This document shows positions 26,148 to 35,019 of a stretch of 64,000 nt of DNA, in pieces. Within the stretch, counting starts at the first letter, position 1. Every line of letters begins with the position of its first letter. The DNA is taken from the NCBI RefSeq assembly GCF_900116385.1, contig NZ_FPCI01000002.1, positions 744,001 through 808,000 of the forward strand, given 5' to 3'. The position numbers and the translations under genes are program-made. The stretch is from Pseudoxanthomonas sp. YR558 (GTDB taxonomy: Bacteria; Pseudomonadota; Gammaproteobacteria; Xanthomonadales; Xanthomonadaceae). The notes beneath the pieces were generated by a model. It did no database searches. It was not told the origin of the DNA and worked only from the letters and a program-made list of their open reading frames with translations.

Positions 26148-27053
26148 ATGAGGGGGACTCTGACGCTTCTGGCCACGCTGGCCGCGTTGACCGCACTGCC
26201 GGCCAGCGCGGGCACGCTGTACAAGTGCACCGGCGCTGACGGTGTGCCGAACTACGTCAGCAAGCGCGTCAGTGGCGCCAGCTGCGAAGTGATCAGCCGC
26301 TATACCCCGGATCGCAGCCGCCCCGCACAGGTCACGACCGTGTCGCGTCCGGCGACGCCGCCGCCTGCAGCGCCGGCGCTGGGCGCTGCGGTCACCCCGG
26401 CGCTTTCCGATTCTGCCAGCGCCGTCGTCCCGGCCGCCGCGACGCCTGCGGCCGCGCCGACCACCGGCCCGCGCCGCGTGGTCAGTGGGCAGGTCTACTC
26501 CTACATCAAGGACGGCGTGCGCCATTACACCAGTGCGCGTCCGCGCGGCGGCACCCAGGTCGCCAGCCTGCGCACGATCAAATACAGCTACATCGAAACC
26601 TGCTTCGCCTGCGGCAACCCGAGCGTGGACTTCGGCCGCCTGCGCCTGAATACCGGCGCCTACCAGGCCGAGATCGCCGCTGCGGCGCGCGAATTCGGCG
26701 TGGAAGAGGCGGTGATCCGCGCGATCATGCACGCCGAGTCGTCCTACAACCCGCTCGCCCTGTCCCATGCCGGCGCGCAGGGCTTGATGCAGTTGATGCC
26801 CGCCACCGCGCGCCGGTTCGGCGTGAGCGACAGCTACAACGCCGGCCAGAACATCCGTGGCGGCACCCAGTACCTGGCGTGGCTGCTGAAGCGCTTCAAC
26901 GGCAACCTGACCCTGGCCGCCGCGGGCTACAACGCCGGCGAGGGTGCCGTGGACCGCCACGGCGGCGTTCCGCCGTACAAGGAAACGCAGCGCTATGTGG
27001 AGCGCGTGGCCGTGCTGGCCGACCGCTACCGCCAGGCCGTTGCCGCACGCTGA
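26148..27053 (+). CDS. Lytic transglycosylase with SLT domain, exported
   Basis: A murein-cleaving enzyme of 301 aa. The N-terminus (MRGTLTLLATLAALTALPASA) is a signal peptide. The next 30 residues (LYKCTGADGVPNYVS) resemble a DUF4124 module, and an Ala/Pro-rich linker follows. The C-terminal SLT domain has the catalytic Glu in HAESSYNPLALS, then AQGLMQLMPATA and AAAGYNAGEGAV, all standard. The ATG at 26148 has only a weak ribosome-binding site. An in-frame TTG at 26097 has GGAGG six bases upstream and would add 17 residues before the signal peptide, so the start is not settled. Confidence 0.92.
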   Translation: MRGTLTLLATLAALTALPASAGTLYKCTGADGVPNYVSKRVSGASCEVISRYTPDRSRPAQVTTVSRPATPPPAAPALGAAVTPALSDSASAVVPAAATPAAAPTTGPRRVVSGQVYSYIKDGVRHYTSARPRGGTQVASLRTIKYSYIETCFACGNPSVDFGRLRLNTGAYQAEIAAAAREFGVEEAVIRAIMHAESSYNPLALSHAGAQGLMQLMPATARRFGVSDSYNAGQNIRGGTQYLAWLLKRFNGNLTLAAAGYNAGEGAVDRHGGVPPYKETQRYVERVAVLADRYRQAVAAR

Positions 27054-27105
27054 GTCGTCCCGGGCGCGCCGATGCGCGCGCAACTCCTTGATTTCAAGGC
27101 AGCCG

Positions 27106-27135
27106 TTGTCGGCCGATTAAGCCTTCCGTTACACT
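27106..27135 (+). promoter_or_regulatory. Probable sigma-70 promoter of petABC
   Basis: TTGTCG (27106-27111) and TACACT (27130-27135) are separated by 18 bases, each matching four or more consensus positions. It stands 85 bases before the petA ATG. Confidence 0.5.
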
Positions 27136-27149
27136 TTGCCGTCTTTTGC

Positions 27150-27177
27150 GGCCCGCACCGATGTTTGAGGTGCGGCC
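27150..27177 (+). other. Hairpin in the petABC leader RNA
   Basis: CCGCACC and GGTGCGG pair around a nine-base loop, with two more pairs beyond a bulge. A TTTTT run follows about ten bases later, too far for a normal terminator. It may stabilise or regulate the leader of the cytochrome bc1 mRNA. Confidence 0.4.
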
Positions 27178-27220
27178 TTGGCAGCCTTTTTAGCTACCTG
27201 ATTGTTTTGCGGAGTGCCGG

Positions 27221-27832
27221 ATGGCCATCGATGGGGTCAATGGGCCTGTGAATACGGGCCGACGCCGGTTCCTGACTGCGACCACCGCTGTGGTGGGTGC
27301 AGTGGGTGCCGGTATTGCAGCTGTACCTTTTATCAAGTCGTGGAATCCGAGCGCCCGGGCCAAGTTGGCCGGTGCCCCGGTGACCGCCGACATCGGCGGC
27401 CTCCAGGAAGGCCAGCGCCTGATCCTGGAATGGCGCGGCCAGCCGATCTGGATCGTCAAGCGCTCCAAGGCGATCCTGGACGCGCTGCCGACGCTGGATG
27501 CCAACCTGCGCGACCCGCAGTCGTCCAACAAGGACCAGCAGCCGGCCTACATCACGGGCGAAACGCGCTCGCTGAAGCCCGAGATCTCCGTGTTGGTCGG
27601 TCTGTGCACCCACCTGGGCTGCTCGCCGGAAATGGCCGCCGAGATCAAGCCCGAGCCGTACGACCCGAACTGGAAGGGCGGCTACTTCTGCCCCTGCCAC
27701 AAGTCGCGCTTCGACATGGCCGGCCGCGTGTTCCAGGGCGTCCCGGCGCCCACCAACCTCGTGGTGCCGCCGCACTACTACGAGAACGACACGACGATCA
27801 TCGTCGGCGTCGACCCGAAGGGGGGCGCTTAA
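27221..27832 (+). CDS. petA: Ubiquinol-cytochrome c reductase iron-sulfur subunit (Rieske)
   Basis: A 203-aa subunit of the cytochrome bc1 complex. The twin-arginine region GRRRFLTATTA and the hydrophobic helix after it target and anchor the protein through the Tat system. The 2Fe-2S cluster ligands are Cys129 and His131 in CTHLGC and Cys157 and His160 in CPCHKSRF, with Cys134 and Cys159 forming the usual disulphide. It is the first gene of a petABC operon, followed four bases later by petB. Confidence 0.97.
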   Translation: MAIDGVNGPVNTGRRRFLTATTAVVGAVGAGIAAVPFIKSWNPSARAKLAGAPVTADIGGLQEGQRLILEWRGQPIWIVKRSKAILDALPTLDANLRDPQSSNKDQQPAYITGETRSLKPEISVLVGLCTHLGCSPEMAAEIKPEPYDPNWKGGYFCPCHKSRFDMAGRVFQGVPAPTNLVVPPHYYENDTTIIVGVDPKGGA

Positions 27833-27835
27833 GCC

Positions 27836-29095
27836 ATGGCGAACATCATCACCCGTACCGCTGATGGCCTGATGGACTGGTTCAATGCGCGCGCGCCGGG
27901 CTTCATGCCCGTGTACCGCAAGCACATGAGCGAGTACTACGCGCCGAAGAACTTCAACATCTGGTACATCTTCGGTGTGCTGTCGATCGTGGTGCTGGTC
28001 AACCAGATCCTGACCGGCATCTTCCTGACGATGCACTTCAAGCCGAGCGCGGCGGAAGCCTTCGCCTCGGTCGAATACATCATGCGCGACGTTGAGTGGG
28101 GCTGGCTGATCCGCTACATGCACAGCACCGGCGCCTCGCTGTTCTTCATCGTCGTCTACATCCACATGTTCCGCGGCCTGATGTACGGCTCGTACCAGAA
28201 GCCGCGCGAGCTGGTGTGGATCCTCGGCATGCTGATCTACCTGGTGCTGATGGCCGAAGCCTTCCTGGGCTACGTGCTGCCGTGGGGCCAGATGTCGTTC
28301 TGGGGCGCCAAGGTGATCATCTCGCTGTTCGGTGCCATCCCCGTGATCGGCAACGGCCTGACCGAGTGGATCATGGGTGACTACCTGCCCGGCGACGCCA
28401 CGCTGAACCGCTTCTTCGCCCTGCACGTGATCGCACTGCCGCTGGTGCTGCTGCTGCTGGTCGTGCTGCACATCTTCGCGCTGCACGAAGTGGGCTCGAA
28501 CAACCCGGATGGCGTCGAGATCAAGAAGGGCCCGAAGGGCAACCGCTGGTCGCCGACCGCGCCGGCCGACGGCGTGCCGTTCCACCCGTACTACACGGTC
28601 AAGGACGGCTTCTACGTGGGTGGCTTCCTGATCCTGGCGGCGTTCATCGTGTTCTTCGCCCCGGCCATGGGTGGCTGGTTCCTCGAGCACGACAACTTCA
28701 CCGAGGCCAACAGGCTGGTGACGCCCGCGCACATCAAGCCGGTGTGGTACTACACGCCGTACTACGCCATGTTGCGCGTGGTGCCGCACAAGTTGAGCGG
28801 CGTGCTGGTGATGTTCGGTGCGATCGCGATCCTGTTCCTGGTGCCGTGGCTGGACCGCGCGAAGGTGAAGTCGTACCGCTACCGCGGCGTGCTGTCGAAG
28901 GTGCTGTTGGGCGTGTTCGCGATCTGCTTCGTGTGGCTGGGCAAGATCGGTGCGGGCCCGGGTACGGATCCGGTGGAAACCATCATCGGCCGCTTCCTGA
29001 CCGGCTTCTACTTCCTGTTCTTCCTGACCATGCCGATCTGGACCAAGATCGACAAGACCAAGCCAGTGCCCGAGCGGGTGACGACGCATGACTAA
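27836..29095 (+). CDS. petB: Cytochrome b subunit of bc1 complex
   Basis: A 419-aa integral membrane protein carrying hemes bL and bH and both quinone sites. The Qo-site PEWY motif is replaced by KPVWYYTPYYAM, seen as PVWYYTPYYA near residue 300; the W-Y pair is kept. Heme-binding histidines lie in RYMHSTGAS and YIHMFRGLMYGS and in FFALHVIALP and HIFALHEVGS. Its stop overlaps petC by eight bases. Confidence 0.97.
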   Translation: MANIITRTADGLMDWFNARAPGFMPVYRKHMSEYYAPKNFNIWYIFGVLSIVVLVNQILTGIFLTMHFKPSAAEAFASVEYIMRDVEWGWLIRYMHSTGASLFFIVVYIHMFRGLMYGSYQKPRELVWILGMLIYLVLMAEAFLGYVLPWGQMSFWGAKVIISLFGAIPVIGNGLTEWIMGDYLPGDATLNRFFALHVIALPLVLLLLVVLHIFALHEVGSNNPDGVEIKKGPKGNRWSPTAPADGVPFHPYYTVKDGFYVGGFLILAAFIVFFAPAMGGWFLEHDNFTEANRLVTPAHIKPVWYYTPYYAMLRVVPHKLSGVLVMFGAIAILFLVPWLDRAKVKSYRYRGVLSKVLLGVFAICFVWLGKIGAGPGTDPVETIIGRFLTGFYFLFFLTMPIWTKIDKTKPVPERVTTHD

Positions 29096-29834
29096 GACTT
29101 TCGCCTCTCGCCTAGCTGTATTCGCCAGCGGGTTGCTGATCTCGTTCTCCGCGTTCGCCGCAGAAGGCGGCGCCACGCTGCAGGCCGGCAACGACCTGGG
29201 CGACCGCGCCTCGCTGCAGCGCGGTGCGCAGCTGTACATGAACTACTGCGCGGGCTGCCATTCGCTGAAGTACATGCGCTATTCGCGCATGGCCGAAGAC
29301 CTGGGCCTGACCGAAGACGAGGTGATGAACAACCTCAACTTCACCGGCGCCAAGTTCGGCGAGCAGGTCCAGGTATCGATGCCGCACGACCCGGCGACGA
29401 AGTGGTTCGGCAAGATGCCGCCGGACCTGAGCGTCATCGCCCGCGTGCGTGGCAGCGACTGGATCTACACCTACCTGAAGTCGTTCTACCTCGACGAATC
29501 GCGTCCGCTGGGCTGGAACAACAAGTTGTTCCCGAACGCCTCCATGCCGAACCCCCTGTGGGAACTGCAGGGCTTGCAGCACGCGGAGTTCGGCCCCGCC
29601 GATCCAGCGACGGGCGAGCGCCACGTGGAAGGCCTCAAGGTGGCGCAGGCCGGTCGCCAGAGCGCGCAGGAGTTCGACCAGACCGCGCGCGACATCACCA
29701 ACTTCCTGGAGTATGTCGGCGAGCCGGCGGCCCTGAAGCGCCAGAGCATCGGCGTGTGGGTGATCCTGTTCCTGGCAGCGCTGACGTTCCTGGCCTACCT
29801 CCTCAAGGAGGAGTACTGGAAGGACGTCCACTAA
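29088..29834 (+). CDS. petC: Cytochrome c1 subunit of bc1 complex
   Basis: A 248-aa periplasmic c-type cytochrome with an N-terminal signal peptide (FASRLAVFASGLLISFSAFA) and a C-terminal membrane anchor (IGVWVILFLAALTFLAYLL). The single heme attaches to Cys54 and Cys57 of YCAGCHSLKY, with His58 and probably the Met in NASMPNPLWE as axial ligands. It completes the three-subunit bc1 complex that passes electrons from ubiquinol to cytochrome c. Confidence 0.97.
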   Translation: MTKTFASRLAVFASGLLISFSAFAAEGGATLQAGNDLGDRASLQRGAQLYMNYCAGCHSLKYMRYSRMAEDLGLTEDEVMNNLNFTGAKFGEQVQVSMPHDPATKWFGKMPPDLSVIARVRGSDWIYTYLKSFYLDESRPLGWNNKLFPNASMPNPLWELQGLQHAEFGPADPATGERHVEGLKVAQAGRQSAQEFDQTARDITNFLEYVGEPAALKRQSIGVWVILFLAALTFLAYLLKEEYWKDVH

Positions 29835-29853
29835 GGGCGTCGCATCCGCCGCC

Positions 29854-29879
29854 ACGGCGCGGGCATACGCCCGCGCCGT
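29854..29879 (+). terminator. Hairpin after petC
   Basis: Eleven-base arms ACGGCGCGGGC and GCCCGCGCCGT enclose the loop ATAC, starting 20 bases after the petC stop. There is no T tract, so it may protect the 3' end or work with Rho. Confidence 0.55.
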
Positions 29880-30014
29880 AGACGGACTTGGCCGGGCGTG
29901 GGGTTGCTTGGCTTTTTCCGGCGGTGATTGCACACTCAGGGACCGGGGCGACCTTCGGCAAGGGGCCGGTGGCGTCGGTGCGATCGGCGGATTCCGGTCG
30001 TCGGAGAGCCGTGA

Positions 30015-30650
30015 ATGGCTGCGAGTCCACGTATGCGCAATACACTGACGTTGTTTTCCTCCACCGATGATGTGCTCTGCCACCGCGTGCGGCTGGTACT
30101 CGCCGCCAAGGGCGTGAGTTACGACCTGGTGCCGGTGGATCCGCAGAACCCGCCCGAAGACCTCATCGACCTCAATCCCTACCATTCCGTGCCCACCTTG
30201 GTGGAGCGCGACTTGGTGCTGTACGCCGCTTCGGTGGTCAGCGAATACCTGGATGAACGCTATCCACATCCTCCGCTGATGCCGGTGGATCCGCTCTCCC
30301 GCGCGCGACTGCGCCTGGCGATGCTGCGTATCGAGCATGACTGGGTGCCGCAAGTGCAGGCGATCCAGCTGGGCAACAAGCAGCAGGCCGAAGCCGGTCG
30401 GAAGCGCTTGAAGGAACTGCTGACCGCGTCGGTGCCGCTGTTCAAGGCGAGCAAGTTCTTCCTCAATCCCGAAATGAGCCTCGCCGATTGCGCGATGGCC
30501 CCGATCATCTGGCGCCTGCCTTCACTGGACGTGCCGCTGCCGAAGGACGGCAAGGCGATCGAGGATTACGGCAACCGCATCTTCCGCAACCCCGGCTTCA
30601 TCCGCAGTCTGACGGACGCAGAGAAGAAGCTTCGCGAGATCCCGGCCTAG
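30015..30650 (+). CDS. sspA: Stringent starvation protein A (GST-fold RNA polymerase-associated)
   Basis: A 211-aa protein with a thioredoxin-like N-terminal domain (LTLFSSTDDVLCHRVRLVLA) and an all-helical C-terminal domain, as in glutathione transferases. SspA binds RNA polymerase and alters transcription in stationary phase and stress. The motif NPYHSVPTLVERDLVLY is typical. The ATG at 30015 has GGAGAG six bases upstream. The petABC-sspAB order is standard for gammaproteobacteria. Confidence 0.93.
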   Translation: MAASPRMRNTLTLFSSTDDVLCHRVRLVLAAKGVSYDLVPVDPQNPPEDLIDLNPYHSVPTLVERDLVLYAASVVSEYLDERYPHPPLMPVDPLSRARLRLAMLRIEHDWVPQVQAIQLGNKQQAEAGRKRLKELLTASVPLFKASKFFLNPEMSLADCAMAPIIWRLPSLDVPLPKDGKAIEDYGNRIFRNPGFIRSLTDAEKKLREIPA

Positions 30651-30712
30651 CCGGCATCCCGCCCAGCCGATTCGCGCGTAAGCGTCGCTTGCGATCGGCT
30701 CCAGAGACTTCC

Positions 30713-31159
30713 ATGACCGACGATTCCTCCCGCATGACCAGCCACCGCCCGTACCTGCTGCGGGCGCTCAACGAGTGGATCGCGGACAACGGCATGACGC
30801 CGCACCTGCTCGTGGATGCCACCCAGGCAGGTGTGCAGGTGCCGATGAGCGCGGTGAAGGAAGGCAAGGTCGTGCTCAACATCGCCGAGCGCGCGGTCGT
30901 GCGGCTGATGATCGACAACGAGGCGGTGAGCTTCACCGCACGTTTCGGGGGCGTCAGTCATCCGGTGTACGTTCCGATCAGCGCCGTGCTCGCGATTTAT
31001 TCGCGCGAGACGGGGCAGGGCATGGCGTTGCCTGATGATGTGGCTCCCGGCCCGGAACCCGACGGCGACGATGAGCCGCCATCGCACGATACGCCGCCCG
31101 ATGACGAGACCCCGCCGACACCAGGCAAGCGTCCGCCGTTCTTGCGCGTGGTGAAGTAG
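30713..31159 (+). CDS. sspB: ClpXP protease specificity-enhancing factor SspB
   Basis: A 148-aa adaptor that hands ssrA-tagged proteins to ClpXP. The N-terminal binding domain has SHRPYLLRALNEWI, MTPHLLVDA and SFTARFGGVSHPVYVPI, all conserved. A flexible acidic and proline-rich linker of about 35 residues follows, and the protein ends with PPFLRVVK, the ClpX-docking tail. A second ATG seven codons on could also be used. Confidence 0.95.
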   Translation: MTDDSSRMTSHRPYLLRALNEWIADNGMTPHLLVDATQAGVQVPMSAVKEGKVVLNIAERAVVRLMIDNEAVSFTARFGGVSHPVYVPISAVLAIYSRETGQGMALPDDVAPGPEPDGDDEPPSHDTPPDDETPPTPGKRPPFLRVVK

Positions 31160-31180
31160 CGCGCTGCGGGCGCAGCGCGG

Positions 31181-31516
31181 TCAGTGCAGGTCGAGCGGCG
31201 TGACCGACGGAACGACCGGTCCCACGAACGACACCAACTCGCCCTTGCGCAACACCATGCGACCGACATGCCGGTCGATGCCGTCGTGCGAGTACTCGAA
31301 GCGGAAACTGCGCTCGAAGCCTAGCCAGCCATCTTCGCCACGGCACACCCGGAGCCCCGCGGCGTGCACGCTCTGGTCGAGCCAGATCACGCCGGCTGCC
31401 TTGCAGGCGTTGCGACCCAGCACGCCGGCGCGCTCTGCAGCGGCGCGCGCGGCATTCCAGTAGGCGAAGGCCGCTGCGGCCGCCACCATCCACAGCAATG
31501 CGCTGAGCGGCGACAT
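31181..31516 (-). CDS. DUF3301 family small membrane-anchored protein
   Basis: A 111-aa protein with one N-terminal hydrophobic helix (LSALLWMVAAAAAFAYW) and a short soluble domain with RFEYSHDGIDRHVGRMVLR and a histidine at the end. These are features of DUF3301, which is found next to nadC in xanthomonads and pseudomonads. Function unknown. The start at 31516 lies two bases after the nadC stop, so it is part of the nadC transcription unit. Confidence 0.8.
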   Translation of the reverse strand: MSPLSALLWMVAAAAAFAYWNAARAAAERAGVLGRNACKAAGVIWLDQSVHAAGLRVCRGEDGWLGFERSFRFEYSHDGIDRHVGRMVLRKGELVSFVGPVVPSVTPLDLH

Positions 31517-31518
31517 GC

Positions 31519-32385
31519 TCAAGGTGCGGGCCCTAGCTTCATTGACAGGTCGATGGCGCGTACGTGCTTGGTAAGCGCGCCGATAGAGACGAAATCCACC
31601 CCGTCGGCGGCGATCCCGGCGAGCGTCGTCATGTCCACGCCGCCTGAAACTTCCAGTGGAATGCGGCCGTCGTAAGGCGCTGCCTTCGCGCGCCGCACGG
31701 CTTCGCGGCGGGTAACGGCATCGAAGTCGTCGACCAGGATGCGTTCGCACCCCTCCGATAGCGCCTCATCCAGTTGGTCGAGCGTTTCCACCTCGACGAT
31801 CAGCGGCAATGACGGCTGCGCGGACCGCGCGGCGCGGATTGCCGCGGTGAGCGAACCAGCGGCACGCACGTGGTTCTCCTTCAGCATCACGGTGTCGTAC
31901 AGGCCGATGCGATGGTTGCGCCCGCCGCCGCAGCGGACGGCGTACTTCTGCGCCAGGCGCAGGCCGGGCAGCGTCTTGCGCGTGTCGAGGATCGTGCAGC
32001 CGGTGCCGCGCACCGCATCGACATACGCCGACGTGGTGGTCGCGGTACCGGACAGCGTCTGCAGGAAATTCAGCGCGGCGCGCTCGGCCGTGACCAGGGC
32101 ACGCGTGCGACCGGATAGCGTCGCCAGTACGGTTCGGGCCGCCACGCGATCGCCTTCCTGCACGCGCCATTCGATGCGTACATCCGGATCGAGGGCACGA
32201 TGGCAGGCATCGAACCACGGGCGCCCGGCGATGACGGCTGCTTCCTTGCAGAGCAGGTAGGCGATGTCTGCGGTGTCGGGCAAGAGCGCGGCGGTTATAT
32301 CGCCGGGACCGACGTCCTCGGCCAACGCGCGCGCGACATCGTCGCGGATCACGTCCTCGGGCGGGGGCGTCGGGCGCTGGCTCAT
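31519..32385 (-). CDS. nadC: Nicotinate-nucleotide pyrophosphorylase (carboxylating) NadC
   Basis: A 288-aa quinolinate phosphoribosyltransferase that makes nicotinate mononucleotide in de novo NAD synthesis. Clear signatures are NFLQTLSGTATTT, TRKTLPGLRLAQKYAV and CGGGRNHRIGLYD, with the C-terminal EVSGGVDMTT phosphate-binding region. The ATG overlaps the stop of the upstream Trm112-like gene by four bases. Confidence 0.96.
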   Translation of the reverse strand: MSQRPTPPPEDVIRDDVARALAEDVGPGDITAALLPDTADIAYLLCKEAAVIAGRPWFDACHRALDPDVRIEWRVQEGDRVAARTVLATLSGRTRALVTAERAALNFLQTLSGTATTTSAYVDAVRGTGCTILDTRKTLPGLRLAQKYAVRCGGGRNHRIGLYDTVMLKENHVRAAGSLTAAIRAARSAQPSLPLIVEVETLDQLDEALSEGCERILVDDFDAVTRREAVRRAKAAPYDGRIPLEVSGGVDMTTLAGIAADGVDFVSIGALTKHVRAIDLSMKLGPAP

Positions 32386-32651
32386 CGGGTGGGGAAATCG
32401 TCTGCCTGGGCGGTGGCGATCGCCTCTTCGGCGAGCAGGACCGGAATGCCGTCGTCGACCCGATACGCGATCTTGCGATCGTGCGTGACCAGCGCCTCCC
32501 GCAGCGGGTCCGTGACCGCCGTGTCATCGGCCCGCTTGACCTGGCCGCTGCTGATCGCGCGGTTCAACGTTTCAAGGCCACGCGCGTCGAGCACGGCCAA
32601 CGGTTGGCGGGTGGTGGGGCAGCACAGCAGGTCCAGCAGTTTGCGGTCCAT
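32382..32651 (-). CDS. Trm112 family protein
   Basis: An 89-aa protein whose start, MDRKLLDLLCCPTTRQPLA, and later IAYRVDDGIPVLLAEEA match the Trm112/YcaR family, small partners or activators of methyltransferases. Typical members have CP and a second zinc-binding pair; only the first pair of cysteines is present, so metal binding may be lost. First gene of the minus-strand nadC unit. Confidence 0.88.
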   Translation of the reverse strand: MDRKLLDLLCCPTTRQPLAVLDARGLETLNRAISSGQVKRADDTAVTDPLREALVTHDRKIAYRVDDGIPVLLAEEAIATAQADDFPTR

Positions 32652-32718
32652 GGAGGTCGGGACTCGATCGGTGGTTCAGTCAGGAGGGTAGAATACGTCT
32701 TTGCGACCGAGGACGGCC

Positions 32719-33228
32719 ATGACCGCCAGCGTTTCCAGCCCCGTGGTGGGCATCGTGATGGGCTCCCGCTCCGACTGGGACACCATGCAGCACGCCGCGC
32801 AGAAACTGGATGCGTTGGGCGTGCCTTACGAGGTGAAGGTGGTCTCGGCGCACCGCACGCCCGATGTGCTGTTCTCGTACGCCGATGAGGCCGCCTCGCG
32901 CGGCCTGCGCGCCATCATCGCCGGTGCTGGCGGCGCTGCCCACCTGCCGGGCATGCTTGCGGCCAAGACTGCGGTGCCGGTGCTCGGCGTGCCGGTGCAG
33001 TCGAAGGCGCTCAATGGGATGGATTCGCTGCTGTCCATCGTGCAGATGCCGGCGGGCATCCCGGTGGCGACATTCGCGATCGGCAATGCGGGCGCCGCCA
33101 ACGCAGGCTTGTTCGCCGCGGCGCTGCTTGCCCCGGAATACCCCGCCATCGGCGCCGCGCTGACCGCATTCCGCGCGCGCCAGACCGATGACGTGATGGC
33201 GCACGACGACCCGCGCCAACCGCTATGA
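32719..33228 (+). CDS. purE: 5-(carboxyamino)imidazole ribonucleotide mutase PurE
   Basis: A 169-aa enzyme converting N5-CAIR to CAIR in purine synthesis. The class I PurE signatures [24 protein letters not shown] with the catalytic His, and [11 protein letters not shown] are complete. A -10-like TAGAAT lies 25 bases upstream of the ATG in the short divergent region. The stop overlaps the purK ATG by four bases. Confidence 0.97.
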   Translation: MTASVSSPVVGIVMGSRSDWDTMQHAAQKLDALGVPYEVKVVSAHRTPDVLFSYADEAASRGLRAIIAGAGGAAHLPGMLAAKTAVPVLGVPVQSKALNGMDSLLSIVQMPAGIPVATFAIGNAGAANAGLFAAALLAPEYPAIGAALTAFRARQTDDVMAHDDPRQPL

Positions 33229-34367
33229 CGACGGTCGGCATCCTGGGTGGTGGCCAACTGGCACGCATGCTCGCGCTGTCGGGCGCGCCGCTGGGCCTGC
33301 GCTTCCTCGTGATGGACACCGCGCCGGATGCCTGCGCGGGTCAGTTCGCGCCACTGCTCGTCGGGGACTACCGCGATGAAGCCGCGCTGGCCGAATTCGC
33401 GTCGAAGGTCGACGTGGCCACCTTCGATTTCGAGAACGTGCCGGCGGAAAGCGCGGAATGGCTCGCGCAGCGCGTCCCGGTGTTCCCCAATCCACGCGCG
33501 CTCGCCGTCGCACAGGACCGGCTGGTCGAAAAGACGCTGTTCCGCGAGTTGGGCATCCCGGTGGGCGCGTTCGCCGATGTCGCTTCGTACGAACAACTGC
33601 GTGAGGAAGTGGAGCGTCTCGGTGGCGCCTGCATCCTCAAGACGCGTCGGCTGGGTTACGACGGCAAGGGCCAGTTCCGCCTGCGTTCCGTCGGCGATGT
33701 CGATGCCGCCTGGGAAGCATTGGGTACGCAGGCGGAAACGGTGGGCCTGATCGTGGAGGCCTTCATTCCGTTCGAGCGCGAGCTATCGGTGGTGGCGGTG
33801 CGTGGCCGCGATGGCGAATTCCGCACGTGGCCGCTCACCGAGAACTGGCATGTCGATGGTGTGTTGTCGGCCAGCCTGGCGCCCGCGCGCATCGATGAGG
33901 CGCTGGCGCACGCTGCCCGCGAACATGCGCGCAAGCTCGCTGAAGCATTGGACTATGTCGGCGTATTCGCACTGGAGCTCTTCCATCGCGATGGCCAATG
34001 GTTGGCCAACGAGATGGCGCCGCGCGTGCACAATTCGGGGCACTGGACGATCGAAGGTGCGGAAACGTCGCAGTTCCAGAACCACCTGCGTGCCGTGCTC
34101 GGCCTGCCGCTCGGCGACACGCGCGTGCTGGGGCACGCGTGCATGTTGAACTGGATCGGCGAGATGCCTGCCGCCGCGCCGGTGCTGCAGGAAGCCGGCG
34201 GTCACTGGCATGACTACGGCAAGGAATCGCGTGGTGGGCGCAAGGTGGGACACGCCACCGTCCGCGCCGACGACGCGGAAGCGCTCGCGCATGCGCTGGC
34301 GCGCATCGGCGTCGGTCTGGCGCGCCAGGCGCAGGTCGCCCCCGTCATCGCGCGCCTTACCGACTGA
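33225..34367 (+). CDS. purK: 5-(carboxyamino)imidazole ribonucleotide synthase PurK
   Basis: A 380-aa ATP-grasp enzyme making N5-CAIR from AIR, ATP and bicarbonate, the step just before PurE. The N-terminal [16 protein letters not shown] and the grasp motifs [12 protein letters not shown] and [14 protein letters not shown] are diagnostic. It is translationally coupled to purE. Confidence 0.97.
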   Translation: MTTVGILGGGQLARMLALSGAPLGLRFLVMDTAPDACAGQFAPLLVGDYRDEAALAEFASKVDVATFDFENVPAESAEWLAQRVPVFPNPRALAVAQDRLVEKTLFRELGIPVGAFADVASYEQLREEVERLGGACILKTRRLGYDGKGQFRLRSVGDVDAAWEALGTQAETVGLIVEAFIPFERELSVVAVRGRDGEFRTWPLTENWHVDGVLSASLAPARIDEALAHAAREHARKLAEALDYVGVFALELFHRDGQWLANEMAPRVHNSGHWTIEGAETSQFQNHLRAVLGLPLGDTRVLGHACMLNWIGEMPAAAPVLQEAGGHWHDYGKESRGGRKVGHATVRADDAEALAHALARIGVGLARQAQVAPVIARLTD

Positions 34368-34389
34368 CATCGGCCGCCATCGCCGGAAC

Positions 34390-34420
34390 GAAGAACGGCC
34401 GGATCATCCGGCCGTTCTTC
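34390..34420. terminator. Terminator hairpin after purK
   Basis: Thirteen-base arms GAAGAACGGCCGG and CCGGCCGTTCTTC surround ATCAT. It lies between convergent genes. The AACGGCCGG core recurs in two other terminators of this window (34972 and 41101). Confidence 0.8.
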
Positions 34421-34438
34421 ATTGCGCGTGGCTACGCG

Positions 34439-34864
34439 TCAGCGGCAGCGGCCGAAGCGGTCCGGCGATGCGCCCGGTCCACCCTTCGGGCCGGGCGGAT
34501 TCTCCCAGTTCGTGCCGCGACCGCCACGCGGGCCCGGCGGATTGTTGTCCAGGTCGAACCAGCAACGTTTGGCCTGGTTCCACAGGCCGTAGCGCGGGTG
34601 CCAGTAGCCGTACTGGGGATTGAAGTAGTACCCGTTCTTGACCACGACGAACTCGTAGCGCTTGCCGCCGTGTCGATACCAGCGGCGGTCTGGCGATGTG
34701 CCCGGGCCGCCCTTCCAGCCTGGCGGATTCTCCCAGTTGGTGCCGCGGCCGCCGATGGGGCCGGGTGGGTTGTTGTCGCGGTCCCGTGGCGCGGCGTCGG
34801 CGTTCGCCGACATCGCCAGCAGGACGGTGAGCAGGGATCCAGCCAATCCGTAACGCAATGCCAT
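34439..34864 (-). CDS. Secreted NPPG-repeat protein of unknown function
   Basis: A 141-aa protein starting with a signal peptide (ALRYGLAGSLLTVLLAMSAN). The mature part holds a 31-residue block twice, at residues 30-60 and 106-136, identical at 28 of 31 positions. Each block consists of two 14-residue units of the form NPPGxxGGxGTxx. Between them is a Tyr/Trp-rich segment (GYYFNPQYGYWHPRYGLW). The ribosome-binding site GAGGAG fixes the start at 34864. The fold and function are unknown; I infer an envelope or extracellular structural or binding role. Confidence 0.85.
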   Translation of the reverse strand: MALRYGLAGSLLTVLLAMSANADAAPRDRDNNPPGPIGGRGTNWENPPGWKGGPGTSPDRRWYRHGGKRYEFVVVKNGYYFNPQYGYWHPRYGLWNQAKRCWFDLDNNPPGPRGGRGTNWENPPGPKGGPGASPDRFGRCR

Positions 34865-34971
34865 GGTGTTCTCCTCGGGGTGGGACCACGCCCCCGGGAA
34901 CGCCTGCATGCTTGCGGTTGTTGACGTGCTGCCGGACTGCATTCATCAGCCAGCCAGTGTCGCGAAAAGAA

Positions 34972-34995
34972 AACGGCCGGGTTTCTCCGGCCGTT
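34972..34995 (-). terminator. Intrinsic terminator of sodB
   Basis: Reading the minus strand, AACGGCCGG and CCGGCCGTT pair around six bases and continue into TTTTCTTTT, a complete rho-independent terminator 25 bases past the sodB stop. Confidence 0.9.
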
Positions 34996-35019
34996 CGAAC
35001 GTGCGGTGCCTGTGCGCGA

